This document shows positions 7,993 to 16,030 of a stretch of DNA of 39,718 nt, piece after piece. Source of the DNA: CAZTDD01 sp964612675. Its GTDB lineage: Bacteria; Hinthialibacterota; Hinthialibacteria; Hinthialibacterales; JAKPRU01. Each line of letters begins with the position of its first letter. Position 1 is the first letter of the stretch. The translations under genes and the position numbers were made by a program. The stretch is taken from contig CAZTDD010000059.1 in assembly GCA_964612675.1 (NCBI GenBank), forward strand, positions 1 through 39,718, given 5' to 3'. The notes under the pieces are model-generated. The model saw only the letters and a program-made list of their open reading frames with translations, had not been told where the DNA came from and did not search any database.

Positions 7993-9435
7993 TTACACCC
8001 GGATTTTTGCTTGTCGTGCAGCGGTCACTTCATCCAACCGGGAAACCGGTGCTGACCTGGGACGCGATTCAAAATCCTGAGGATTCTCTTCGGCCCGTTT
8101 GGCAATCCGGATCATCGCGTCACAAAAGGCATCGAGAGTCTCCTTCGACTCGGTTTCCGTTGGCTCGATCATCAGGGCTTCTTTGACAATCAGGGGGAAG
8201 TACACCGTTGGCGCATGGAACCCTTCGTCGATCAGCGCTTTGGCAATATCGACGGCGTGGACCCCATGCTCGGCCTGCCGCGAGCCCGAGAAAACACATT
8301 CGTGCATGCATGTTCGGTCATAGGGCAGATCGTAATACTCTTTCAGCCGGTGCATCAGATAATTGGCGTTGAGAACGGCATTTTCGGCGACTCGAATAAG
8401 CCCTTCTCGCCCAAGCAGAAGGATATACGCGTACGCACGCAGGATGATCCCGAAGTTGCCGTAGAAGGGAGCCACATAACCGATGGACTGCGGACGGTCG
8501 TATTCAAGCGCATACGTTCCGTCATTGCGCTTAACCACCTGCGAAACGGGCAGGAATTCGCGGAGCTTGTGTGAAACGCCGACCGGCCCGGCTCCGGGTC
8601 CGCCGCCCCCGTGAGGGGTGCCGAACGTTTTGTGCAGATTGACATGGACTACATCAAAACCGATATCTCCCGGTCGGCACCGCCCGAGGATGGCGTTGAG
8701 ATTCGCTCCGTCACAGTACATCAAACCGTCCACCTCGTGGACCAACGCGGCCATTGTCCGCAGGTTCGCGTTGAATACACCAAGGGTATTCGGGCAGGTC
8801 AACATAACGGCTGCCACTTCATCGTCGAGAATCTCTTCGAACGCTTCCAGGTCCATCACACCACTCTTGCTTGTCGGCACGGTGGTAACACTGTACCCGG
8901 CGATTGCCGCGCTGGCGGGGTTGGTTCCGTGGGCCGAGTCGGGGATGATCACCTTGGTTTTCTTGTTGCCTCGCGCCCGGTGGTACGCGGCGATGAGCAT
9001 CACGCCGGTCAGTTCGCCGTGGGCGCCGGCCATCGGCTGCATCGTGTACTCCGCCATTCCGGTGATCTCGGAAAGAAGCCGCTCTGTTTCGTAAATCACT
9101 TGCAAAGCGCCCTGGGTGAGCAGACCGCCGCCCCGGAGCTGGGGCAGCAGTGGGTGAAGTGCGGCAAATCCCTCATAGCGGGCTACATCCTCGCACACTT
9201 TCGGGTTGTATTTCATTGTGCAGGAGCCCAGCGGATAGAAGTTTCGGTCGACCGCAAAGTTCTTCTGGGAGAGTTCCGTGAAGTGACGAATCGTCTCCGC
9301 CTCAGAGACTTCCAGCAGCTCGGCCGGTTTTTCGCGCAGGTATTGTTTCGGCAAATCGGCCTTCGTGGGGACATTGCTTGCGGGGAGACGAACGCCCCGT
9401 CGGCCGGACACGCTTTTTTCGAAAATCAGTTGCAT
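7993..9435 (-). CDS. gcvPB: Glycine dehydrogenase (decarboxylating) subunit 2
   Basis: The pyridoxal-phosphate subunit of the split P protein of the glycine cleavage system, 480 residues. It decarboxylates glycine and passes the aminomethyl group to lipoylated H protein. The cofactor lysine is Lys269 in HVNLHKTFGTPHGGGGPGAG. Other family blocks are NFYPLGSCTMKYNPK (about 65-79), MQPMAGAHGELTG and IPDSAHGTNPASA. GGAGG lies seven bases before the ATG, and the gene overlaps the end of gcvPA by 10 bases, so the two subunits are probably translationally coupled. gcvT and gcvH are not in this window. The C-terminal tail (about 460-480) is polar and variable. Confidence 0.96.
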   Translation of the reverse strand: MQLIFEKSVSGRRGVRLPASNVPTKADLPKQYLREKPAELLEVSEAETIRHFTELSQKNFAVDRNFYPLGSCTMKYNPKVCEDVARYEGFAALHPLLPQLRGGGLLTQGALQVIYETERLLSEITGMAEYTMQPMAGAHGELTGVMLIAAYHRARGNKKTKVIIPDSAHGTNPASAAIAGYSVTTVPTSKSGVMDLEAFEEILDDEVAAVMLTCPNTLGVFNANLRTMAALVHEVDGLMYCDGANLNAILGRCRPGDIGFDVVHVNLHKTFGTPHGGGGPGAGPVGVSHKLREFLPVSQVVKRNDGTYALEYDRPQSIGYVAPFYGNFGIILRAYAYILLLGREGLIRVAENAVLNANYLMHRLKEYYDLPYDRTCMHECVFSGSRQAEHGVHAVDIAKALIDEGFHAPTVYFPLIVKEALMIEPTETESKETLDAFCDAMIRIAKRAEENPQDFESRPRSAPVSRLDEVTAARQAKIRV

Positions 9436-10763
9436 AAGACAGCCTCCAGCGCTTCGGCGTACATGCCAATTTCTTCTTTGGTTCGTTTTTCTGTAACAGC
9501 CACCAGCAGATACCGCTCCAGGCCGGGATAGTAGCGTCCCAACGGAAATCCCGGGGCGAATCCGCGCTCGATCATTTGGTTCACAACCTCCGTAGCGTCT
9601 TTCGGCAAAGCCAATGTGAATTCGTTGAAGGTCGGCGATGAGCGCTTTACTTCAACGTTTGGAATGGCTTCCAGGCGCTGCCGTGCATACTCGGCTCGAT
9701 CTACACAGACCTGCGCGAGTTCGACCAGGCCTTCCTTTCCGATCAGGGTGAGATAGGCCTGAGCAGCCAGAGCACATAATCCGTGGTTGGTACAAATGTT
9801 CGAGGTGGCCTTCTCGCGGCGGATGTGCTGTTCTCGCGCTTGAAGGGTCAATACGAACCCGCGACGTCCTTCGCTGTCCACGGTTTCGCCCACGATTCTG
9901 CCGGGCATTTTCCGCAGATGCTTCTTTATTGTCGCCATGAACCCCAGGTACGGTCCACCGAAGGAAAGCGGCAGGCCGAGACTCTGGCCTTCTCCGGTCG
10001 CGATATCCGCACCCATCTCGCCGGGAGTCTTTAGTAAGCCGAGAGAGATCGGGTAAACCGAAACAACCGCCAAGGCACCCACTTTGTGGGCGCTCTCGAT
10101 GATGTCCGTGAAATCGTCGATCGCCCCAAAGAAATTGGGATTCTGGAGGATGATGGCTGCGGTCCGGTCGTCAAGATACTTCGCGATCTCTTCCCGGTCG
10201 CTTTGGCCGTGTACCGGCGGCACCTCGTGAAACTCGATGGAAAGATTCTTGGTGTAGCAATACAGCATCTTTCGATAAATCGGACTCACACCGCCTCCGA
10301 CAATGATCTTATTACGGCCGGTGACTCGCAGTGTCATCATCACCGCCTCGTAAAGGGCCGTTCCGCCGTCATACAGCGATGCATTCGCTACGTCCATTTC
10401 TACAAGACGGCAAATGGAGGATTGGTATTCGAAAATGGATTGCAGGGTTCCCTGGGAGACTTCGGGTTGGTATGGCGTGTAAGCCGTATAGAATTCCCCC
10501 CGCCGGATAACGGCGTCAACCGCCGCAGGGACGAAGTGGTCGTAATAGCCGCCTCCGAGAAAAGAGATCAGATCCGTGGCGTTCTTGGAGGCGAGGTGTC
10601 TTAAGGTCTGAGTTACCTCGAATTCCGACCGTCCGGGTGGAAGGTTGAATGATTCAGGTTCGAAGGTTTTGGGAATGTCGCTGAAGAGGTCGGAGATCGA
10701 TTTCAATCCGAGTTCTTTCAGCATCGCCTCCCGATTTTCATCTGTGTTGGGGATATAGGGCAT
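9426..10763 (-). CDS. gcvPA: Glycine dehydrogenase (decarboxylating) subunit 1
   Basis: The N-terminal-half subunit of the split P protein, 445 residues, which pairs with GcvPB to make the active decarboxylase. Family landmarks are MPYIPNTDENREAMLKELG, FLGGGYYDHFVPAAVD, YTPYQPEVSQGTLQ, FEYQSSICRLVEMDVANASL, YDGGTALYEA and the GGPYLGFMA region. GGAG lies about nine bases before the ATG. Roughly 280 bases upstream are free of genes as far as the terminator-like hairpin and small basic protein. I looked there for a glycine riboswitch and saw none. The split two-subunit form is usual in many anaerobes and archaea. Confidence 0.96.
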   Translation of the reverse strand: MPYIPNTDENREAMLKELGLKSISDLFSDIPKTFEPESFNLPPGRSEFEVTQTLRHLASKNATDLISFLGGGYYDHFVPAAVDAVIRRGEFYTAYTPYQPEVSQGTLQSIFEYQSSICRLVEMDVANASLYDGGTALYEAVMMTLRVTGRNKIIVGGGVSPIYRKMLYCYTKNLSIEFHEVPPVHGQSDREEIAKYLDDRTAAIILQNPNFFGAIDDFTDIIESAHKVGALAVVSVYPISLGLLKTPGEMGADIATGEGQSLGLPLSFGGPYLGFMATIKKHLRKMPGRIVGETVDSEGRRGFVLTLQAREQHIRREKATSNICTNHGLCALAAQAYLTLIGKEGLVELAQVCVDRAEYARQRLEAIPNVEVKRSSPTFNEFTLALPKDATEVVNQMIERGFAPGFPLGRYYPGLERYLLVAVTEKRTKEEIGMYAEALEAVLCN

Positions 10764-10980
10764 ACGTTGTCGCTCCGTGGTCGATATTGTGAACCTTGCG
10801 GAGAACAGTCCAGTCCTTCGAGGAATACTACAAGATCCACGTAAGTACCGGAGTTTTCAGAAGAGACACTGTCCGCAAGTCAAACGGATCCTGCGAAATT
10901 GCGTTTGTACCTCATCCATATTACATGGGATACGGCCTGGTTCCAGGTGGGATAGTGGCTGCGACAGTCCACGGGTTGCA

Positions 10981-11009
10981 TAGAAACACCCAGGAGCGGC
11001 TGTCCTGGG
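10981..11009 (-). terminator. Candidate intrinsic terminator after the small basic protein gene
   Basis: CCCAGGA (10989-10995) and TCCTGGG (11003-11009) form a perfect 7-bp stem with a 7-base loop. On the minus strand the hairpin is followed by TGTTTCTA, a short imperfect T-run. It lies 33 bases beyond the stop of the 29-residue gene and upstream of gcvPA, where a terminator would separate the two. The T-run is weak. Confidence 0.4.
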
Positions 11010-11041
11010 CGCAGAAAAACGTGGTACTGTGCTGTCTTGTT

Positions 11042-11131
11042 TTACTTGCCCTTGCAGGGGCGGCTACCGTGGTTGGCCTTCTTTGAGCTCCACCGCAGTT
11101 TGCGTGCTTTTTTGTGTTTTCCTTTGGACAT
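11042..11131 (-). CDS. Very small, strongly basic protein (29 residues), bTHX-like in style
   Basis: A 29-residue reading frame starting MSKGKHKKARKLRWSSKK and ending GSRPCKGK, with 12 lysines or arginines. A clear GAGGAG ribosome binding site lies about eight bases before the ATG, which is strong support for such a short gene. Size, charge and the pattern M-x-KG...R...W...RP..K resemble the ribosomal protein bTHX (Thx), a 26-residue peptide in the head of the 30S subunit. The resemblance is by eye only and may be due to composition. It lies 150 bases downstream of the last prepilin gene and ahead of a terminator-like hairpin. RNA binding is likely; any further role is unknown. Confidence 0.65.
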   Translation of the reverse strand: MSKGKHKKARKLRWSSKKANHGSRPCKGK

Positions 11132-11281
11132 AATACTCGCTCCTCTTCATACGATGACAACATACTACGGTTCCATCTGGAATCGTGCAAGAGTAAGAGC
11201 AGGCGCTCGCGCCCGGGAGTACAACTCCAAGGCGAGCGATTGGACTCCGCAGGCACACAGACTCAGAACACAGCCCCGGCG

Positions 11282-12004
11282 TCACCAACGATTTGTCGAT
11301 CCGTGATCCTGAGCGTTCTCGTTGAGCAGACCGTACGAGGTCAAGAACACCTCACCGCGACTGACCAGGCCGTTCGACGGTGCGTACGGTAATCCAAAGT
11401 TCAGACTGTTGTTCGGGTCGTTCTTGGCAGCAGGGCCAAACGAAATCAGGACGAAGTCCCACGGATTGAACTGAGGAAGATACCGGCTGATCATCTGGAG
11501 GTTCCAGTCGCTGTGGTTGTTCCCTCCAGGCTCTTGGATTTTCGGGTCGTTGTCCCAGTACGCGTACCGGTCGTTCCCGAATCGCCCCCATCCTTCGTTG
11601 TTACCGCTATTCCCGGTCATCAGTTGTGAAGGGACAAATGGCGAAATCGGAATGCTGCTCATATACGACACAGGCGACGTCAGCGGAGAGAGAACGGCCA
11701 GGTTGTTCCGATTGCCCGATCCACCACACCAGCCGACACCGTTGAAATCCTCCTGGATGCGGGAGGTACCGATACTGGTGTCATCATCGCGAATATCTAC
11801 CAACATCACGCTGCGATCCGTGTTGAACGACTTAATCGCCGTGCTGAGGGATCGCATATCGGAATAGCACCGAGCGACTTTAGCCTTCATCTGAGCATTC
11901 AGGAAATTCGGGACCGCGATCGCCGCGAGAATGCCGATAATCGCAACGACGATCAACAGTTCAATGAGAGTGAAACCCTTTCGACGAATGGAGATTAGTA
12001 GCAC
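11282..12004 (-). CDS. Prepilin-type protein, divergent member of the array
   Basis: A type IV pilin/pseudopilin-like protein of 240 residues. It starts with RRKG|FTLIELLIVVAIIG: cleavage after Gly by prepilin peptidase, Phe at +1, Glu at +5, then a hydrophobic helix. NFLNAQMKAKVARCYSDMRS matches the four neighbours, but the C-terminal two thirds differ (YAYWDNDPKIQEPGGNNHSD, then a QFNPWDFVLISFGPAA block) and it lacks their EIFGDYWD end. It still has PYAPSNGLVSRGEV, related to the NGIVSNGDVWR motif of the others. The start is GTG with AGAGGA seven bases upstream. It is last in the array and may be a minor pilin; the role is inferred. Confidence 0.9.
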   Translation of the reverse strand: MLLISIRRKGFTLIELLIVVAIIGILAAIAVPNFLNAQMKAKVARCYSDMRSLSTAIKSFNTDRSVMLVDIRDDDTSIGTSRIQEDFNGVGWCGGSGNRNNLAVLSPLTSPVSYMSSIPISPFVPSQLMTGNSGNNEGWGRFGNDRYAYWDNDPKIQEPGGNNHSDWNLQMISRYLPQFNPWDFVLISFGPAAKNDPNNSLNFGLPYAPSNGLVSRGEVFLTSYGLLNENAQDHGSTNRW

Positions 12005-12097
12005 CAGCCAATCCTCTCTTTCTCAATGGAATCGTCAATCCTATCGAATCGAAATCAAGGTTCATCTACTGCGCGTTTACTGCGCGTTGGAAACATT

Positions 12098-12727
12098 TCA
12101 GTCCCAATAATCGCCGAAAATCTCTCGATTATATAGGTCGCCTACCTCACGAAGCTTGCGCGAACGCCATACATCGCCGTTGGAGACAACTCCATTACTC
12201 ATCTTGTAGGGTGTCGCAGTTCGACTTGTATACCAATCTCCATAATCGCCGTCGGGACCGGCGGCGAATATCAGGTAGTGACTGCCGATTGTGTTCGAAC
12301 AGTCGCGGTCTTCGTAACCGTAAAACATGCCCTTCGCGAAGGGATCGTGGGGGATGGAGCTAATATAAGCCACGGGTGTGGTCAGTAAAGCCCAGATTTG
12401 ACCGTTAAAGAAGTTGAAGTCGAGTCCGTTTGTGCTGACGCCGACTTCGTTTGGGCGTCGTCCAAAATAGGAGTATCCATTCGGAAACTGGCAGTCCGGA
12501 GAACCTCCGTCATTGCCATCGATCAGCCACAGACCGGTGTCCATGTGCCGAATAACCGACTGATCGTCCAGCATCCGCACATCCGACTTGGTGCGAGCGA
12601 TCTTGGCCTTCATCTGAGCGTTCAAGAAATTCGGGACCGCAATCGCTGCAAGGATACCGATGATCGCCACAACGATCAAAAGCTCGATGAGGGTGAAACC
12701 ACCGCGATAGAAACGGAGAACAGCCAC
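12098..12727 (-). CDS. Prepilin-type protein, subtype A copy 2
   Basis: A 209-residue prepilin with RGG|FTLIELLIVVAIIG and the conserved helix through NFLNAQMKAKIARTKSDVRM. The globular domain has the subtype A signature: NDGGSPDCQFPNG, FFGRRP-like loop YFGRRPNEVGVS, TTPVAYISSIPHDPFAKGM and DRDCSNTIGSHYL. The shared C-terminus has GPDGDYGDWYTSR, NGVVSNGDVWRSRKLR and EIFGDYWD. The start is GTG with AAAGGA upstream, as in its paralogues. It probably forms a surface filament or pseudopilus together with the neighbours. No pilus assembly genes (pilB, pilC, pilD, pilQ) are in the window, so assembly must depend on genes elsewhere. Confidence 0.93.
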   Translation of the reverse strand: MAVLRFYRGGFTLIELLIVVAIIGILAAIAVPNFLNAQMKAKIARTKSDVRMLDDQSVIRHMDTGLWLIDGNDGGSPDCQFPNGYSYFGRRPNEVGVSTNGLDFNFFNGQIWALLTTPVAYISSIPHDPFAKGMFYGYEDRDCSNTIGSHYLIFAAGPDGDYGDWYTSRTATPYKMSNGVVSNGDVWRSRKLREVGDLYNREIFGDYWD

Positions 12728-12781
12728 CTCGAATTCCTTTCGGTCAGAAAACCGAGAGGCTGAGTAGAAAACTACGCTCTG

Positions 12782-13426
12782 TCAGTCCCAATAATCGCCG
12801 AAGATCTCCTGGTTGTACAGACCCGTATCTCGTAGTTTAAGCGAGCGCCATACATCGCCGTTCGAAACAATACCGTTGGTTGCCTTGTAAGGAGTTGCGC
12901 GCCGATCTGTGTACCAGTCGCCGTAATCGCCGTCGGGACCGGCGGCGAAGATCAAATAATGGCTCCCCAAAGGGCCGTTGGAACATTCACGGTCTTCGTA
13001 CCCGTAAAACGTTCCTTTTGCAAACGGATCTTTCGGGATGCTACTAATATATGAGACCGGGGTGGTCAGCAGCGCCCAGACCTGACCGTTGAAGAAATTA
13101 TCTCCCAGGCCGTTCGTTCCCACGCCGATTTCATTCGGTCGAACGCCGAAAAAGTGAACACCATTCTCGAAGCAGCAGCGTTCATCATTGATGCCACTTT
13201 GCCCACAATCATTCCCATCGATTAGCCACATGCCCGTATCCATGTGACGAATACTGGCTTGTTGGTCTAACATCCGCACGTCTGATTTCGTGCGGGCGAC
13301 TTTGGCTTTCATCTGGGCGTTCAAGAAGTTCGGGACTGCGATCGCCGCAAGAATCCCGATAATGGCGACTACGATAAGCAACTCAATGAGAGTGAAACCT
13401 TTCTTGCGCAAGTGCCAACCAATCAC
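12782..13426 (-). CDS. Prepilin-type protein, subtype B copy 2
   Basis: A 214-residue prepilin with RKKG|FTLIELLIVVAIIG. It belongs to subtype B, which differs from A by a longer Cys-rich loop (NDCGQSGINDERCCFENG), HFFGVRPNEIGVG, TTPVSYISSIPKDPFAKGT and an extra residue in ECSNGPLGSHYL. The three loop cysteines and the DREC cysteine could form two disulfides. The tail has the same GPDGDYGDWYTDR and EIFGDYWD as subtype A. The start is GTG at 13426, with AAAGGA seven bases upstream. It lies 54 bases upstream of subtype A copy 2, and the pair repeats the B-A pair next to it. Confidence 0.93.
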   Translation of the reverse strand: MIGWHLRKKGFTLIELLIVVAIIGILAAIAVPNFLNAQMKAKVARTKSDVRMLDQQASIRHMDTGMWLIDGNDCGQSGINDERCCFENGVHFFGVRPNEIGVGTNGLGDNFFNGQVWALLTTPVSYISSIPKDPFAKGTFYGYEDRECSNGPLGSHYLIFAAGPDGDYGDWYTDRRATPYKATNGIVSNGDVWRSLKLRDTGLYNQEIFGDYWD

Positions 13427-13495
13427 AGGAGTATCCTTTCTCTATGTTCTAAGAGGGACCATGGAACAGGGGTTGCACGTACCTCTTCCCGTTGG

Positions 13496-14128
13496 TCAAT
13501 CCCAGTAATCGCCGAAAATCTCTTCGTTGTAACGCCCACCCACGTCACGGAGTTTCCTAGAGCGCCATACATCGCCATTGGATACAATTCCGTTACTCGT
13601 CTTGTAAGGGGTTGCGTGTCGATCCGTGTACCAGTCACCGTAATCGCCGTCGGGACCGGCGGCGAATATGAGATAGTGACTCCCCACTGTATTGGAACAG
13701 TCGCGGTCTTCGTAGCCGTAAAACATACCTTTTGCAAACGGATCCTGCGGTATCGAGCTGATATAAGCCACGGGTGTGGTCAACAGCGCCCAAATTTGAC
13801 CGTTGAAGAAGTTATCTCCAAGGCCGTTCGTACTGACCCCCACCTCTGCGGGACGCCTTCCAAAGAACGCAAAGCCATTCGGGAAACTGCATTTCTCGGG
13901 AGGTCCGGAGTCGTTCCCATCGATCAACCACAGACCGATATCCATATGCCGAATAACCGCCTGGTCGTCCAACATCCGCACGTCCGATTTCGTACGAGCG
14001 ATTTTGGCTTTCATCTGCGCATTCAGGAAATTCGGGACCGCAATCGCAGCCAGAATTCCAATGATGGCGACTACGATGAGCAATTCAATAAGAGTAAAAC
14101 CTTTCTTGGATAAGGGGCGACCGATCAC
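13496..14128 (-). CDS. Prepilin-type protein, subtype A copy 1
   Basis: A 210-residue prepilin of subtype A (SKKG|FTLIELLIVVAIIG; NDSGPPEKCSFPNG; FFGRRPAEVGVS; TTPVAYISSIPQDPFAKGM; DRDCSNTVGSHYL; EIFGDYWD). I place the start at the GTG at 14128, giving MIGRPLSKKG. It has AAAGGA seven bases upstream and aligns with the GTG start of subtype B copy 2 (MIGWHLRKKG). An ATG at 14149 is in frame but adds seven residues absent from the paralogues. It lies 69 bases upstream of subtype B copy 2 and 72 bases downstream of subtype B copy 1. Confidence 0.92.
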   Translation of the reverse strand: MIGRPLSKKGFTLIELLIVVAIIGILAAIAVPNFLNAQMKAKIARTKSDVRMLDDQAVIRHMDIGLWLIDGNDSGPPEKCSFPNGFAFFGRRPAEVGVSTNGLGDNFFNGQIWALLTTPVAYISSIPQDPFAKGMFYGYEDRDCSNTVGSHYLIFAAGPDGDYGDWYTDRHATPYKTSNGIVSNGDVWRSRKLRDVGGRYNEEIFGDYWD

Positions 14129-14200
14129 AGAATTGTCCTTTCTATTCATTCTTGTAGAAGTAAGAGAACACGGGGACGAAGGTTCCCGCCTTGTTGTTCG

Positions 14201-14836
14201 TTAATCCCAGTAATCGCCGAAGATCTCTTCGTTGTAGCGACCGCCTACATCCCGCAGTTTCTGAGAGCGCCAGATATCGCCGTTGGACACGATCCCGTTA
14301 GTCGCTTTGTAAGGAGTCGCCTTCCGATCGGAGAGCCAATCGCCGTAGTCACCGTCCGGTCCTGCGGCGAAAATCAAATAATGGCTCCCCGTGGGGCCGT
14401 TGGAGCAGTCACGATCTTCGTAACCGTAAAACGTCCCCTTCGCGAAGGGATCCTGAGGAATACTACTGATATATGATACCGGTGTGGTCAGCAAAGCCCA
14501 GATCTGACCGTTGAAGAAATTGTCGCCAAGGGACGATTGAACACCGGCCTCGCTTGGTCTGACCCCAAAGAAATGAACGCCGTTCGCATAGCAGCATCGT
14601 TCGTCATTGATGCCGTTCTGTCCACAATCATTCCCATCGATTAGCCACATACCGGAATCCATGTGACGAACGTTGGCTTGTTGATCCAACATCCGTACAT
14701 CCGATTTTGTGCGAGCGATTTTGGCTTTCATCTGAGCATTCAGAAAGTTGGGGACCGCGATCGCCGCGAGAATCCCGATAATCGCGACCACGATCAACAG
14801 TTCGATCAGGGTGAAGCCACGTAATGTTCGATTCAT
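14201..14836 (-). CDS. Prepilin-type protein, subtype B copy 1 (first of the array)
   Basis: A 211-residue prepilin of subtype B (LRG|FTLIELLIVVAIIG; NDCGQNGINDERCCYANG; HFFGVRPSEAGVQ; TTPVSYISSIPQDPFAKGT; DRDCSNGPTGSHYL; EIFGDYWD). It is the first gene in the direction of transcription and the only one of the four paralogues with an ATG start (AGGA a few bases upstream). The 138 bases between it and the permease gene hold an AT-rich stretch on the minus strand with TATGAT (about 14920) but no convincing -35 box, so the array promoter is probably there but is not defined. Expression of the downstream copies by read-through is likely, since no terminator is visible between them. Confidence 0.93.
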   Translation of the reverse strand: MNRTLRGFTLIELLIVVAIIGILAAIAVPNFLNAQMKAKIARTKSDVRMLDQQANVRHMDSGMWLIDGNDCGQNGINDERCCYANGVHFFGVRPSEAGVQSSLGDNFFNGQIWALLTTPVSYISSIPQDPFAKGTFYGYEDRDCSNGPTGSHYLIFAAGPDGDYGDWLSDRKATPYKATNGIVSNGDIWRSQKLRDVGGRYNEEIFGDYWD

Positions 14837-14974
14837 AACTTCCTACCTTTTCATCACTTATAAGATTAATGACTCGATCCTGAAGTCTCTTATTTCTCCC
14901 GTTAAATAAACTATCATAAACAGAATCCAAAAAGAACCACGGAGCTCACGCACAAAGCATGAAAACGCGCCGTC

Positions 14975-16030
14975 TCACGATTCGCCGTCCGGCATGCCGG
15001 CCTTGGCTTTCGGTTTGGCGAAACGTCTGAATACACCTGGACGATGACGAAGTTGATCGGCGAACACGGCGATAATGATAATGGCGCCGATAATCATTCG
15101 TTGAACAAAAGGCGAGATCCCGACCACGTTACAGCCATTCCGCAGGAACCCCATTATAAAGGCTCCCACAATCGATCCCAAAATCGTTCCCTCACCGCCA
15201 AGAAGGCTGCCGCCGCCAATGACGACCGCTGCAATAACGTCCAGCTCGAGCCCGGTCGCGGTACTCGGCTGGCCTGTAATCAGTCTTGACGCCTGGAGAA
15301 TTCCGGCCAGTCCGGCGGTCAAGCCTCCGATCGCGTACACGGCGGTCTTCACAAGGTTTACACGAAGTCCGCATAGCCGAGCGGTACGCTCGTTACTTCC
15401 GACAGCATACACCGCAACCCCGAAGACGGTATATTTCAAGATAATCCACGCAACGATACCGAGAACCACCACAAAGAAGAAAGAATAGGGGATATAGATC
15501 GAGGAAAAGCCAAGATTGAGCGTGAACTCGGCGTTCGCGAGCGTTTCGAAGGCCGGGGGCAAATGCGTAACCGGCAAACCGTCAGTCGAATAAAACGCCG
15601 CTCCCCGGAAGATCTCGAGTGCCCCCAGGGTTACAATAAAGGGCGGCAATCCGGCCAGCGTTATAATCCCCCCGTTGAACAAGCCACATAGAAATCCGAT
15701 CAGCGTGGCTGCCAGTACACCAACGACAATCGAACCCGAGGCGGAAACCATCGCCAGTGCACCGCCGACCCCCGACAAGGCAATCACCGAACCGACTGAC
15801 AGATCGATCCCTCCGCTGACGATGATGAATGTCATTCCCACCGCCGCCGTAGCGACGACCACGGTCTGACCGGCCACATTCCCGAAGTTCCGTGTACTCA
15901 GAAACTTGCGCGGCGAGAGAATGCCAAAAACGACCAGAATCAAGACCAGCCCGACCACGGGGCCGCCCAACTTGCTCAGAAGTTTCCGCTTTGGTTTTCG
16001 ATTCGATGCGGTTTCATCCATGGTTCTCAT
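14975..16030 (-). CDS. RbsC-type sugar ABC transporter permease
   Basis: A 351-residue inner-membrane permease of the ribose/xylose/galactose (CUT2) family. Landmarks are GMTFIIVSGGIDLSVGSV, LPPFIVTLGALEIFRG, YAVGSNERTARLCGL (the ATPase-contact region), AVVIGGGSLLGGEGT and the final helices IGAIIIIAVFADQLR. About nine or ten hydrophobic segments are visible. Its ATG overlaps the TGA of the ATPase gene by four bases (ATGA), so the two are translationally coupled. No periplasmic binding protein is next to it. The substrate is probably a pentose, hexose or related compound, but the sequence does not show which. Confidence 0.93.
   Translation of the reverse strand: MRTMDETASNRKPKRKLLSKLGGPVVGLVLILVVFGILSPRKFLSTRNFGNVAGQTVVVATAAVGMTFIIVSGGIDLSVGSVIALSGVGGALAMVSASGSIVVGVLAATLIGFLCGLFNGGIITLAGLPPFIVTLGALEIFRGAAFYSTDGLPVTHLPPAFETLANAEFTLNLGFSSIYIPYSFFFVVVLGIVAWIILKYTVFGVAVYAVGSNERTARLCGLRVNLVKTAVYAIGGLTAGLAGILQASRLITGQPSTATGLELDVIAAVVIGGGSLLGGEGTILGSIVGAFIMGFLRNGCNVVGISPFVQRMIIGAIIIIAVFADQLRHRPGVFRRFAKPKAKAGMPDGES

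Noticed and set aside
10764..11041. Possible glycine riboswitch upstream of gcvPA.
   Set aside because: I could not find the conserved glycine aptamer core in the sequence upstream of the gene; only a hairpin near 10989-11009 stands out.
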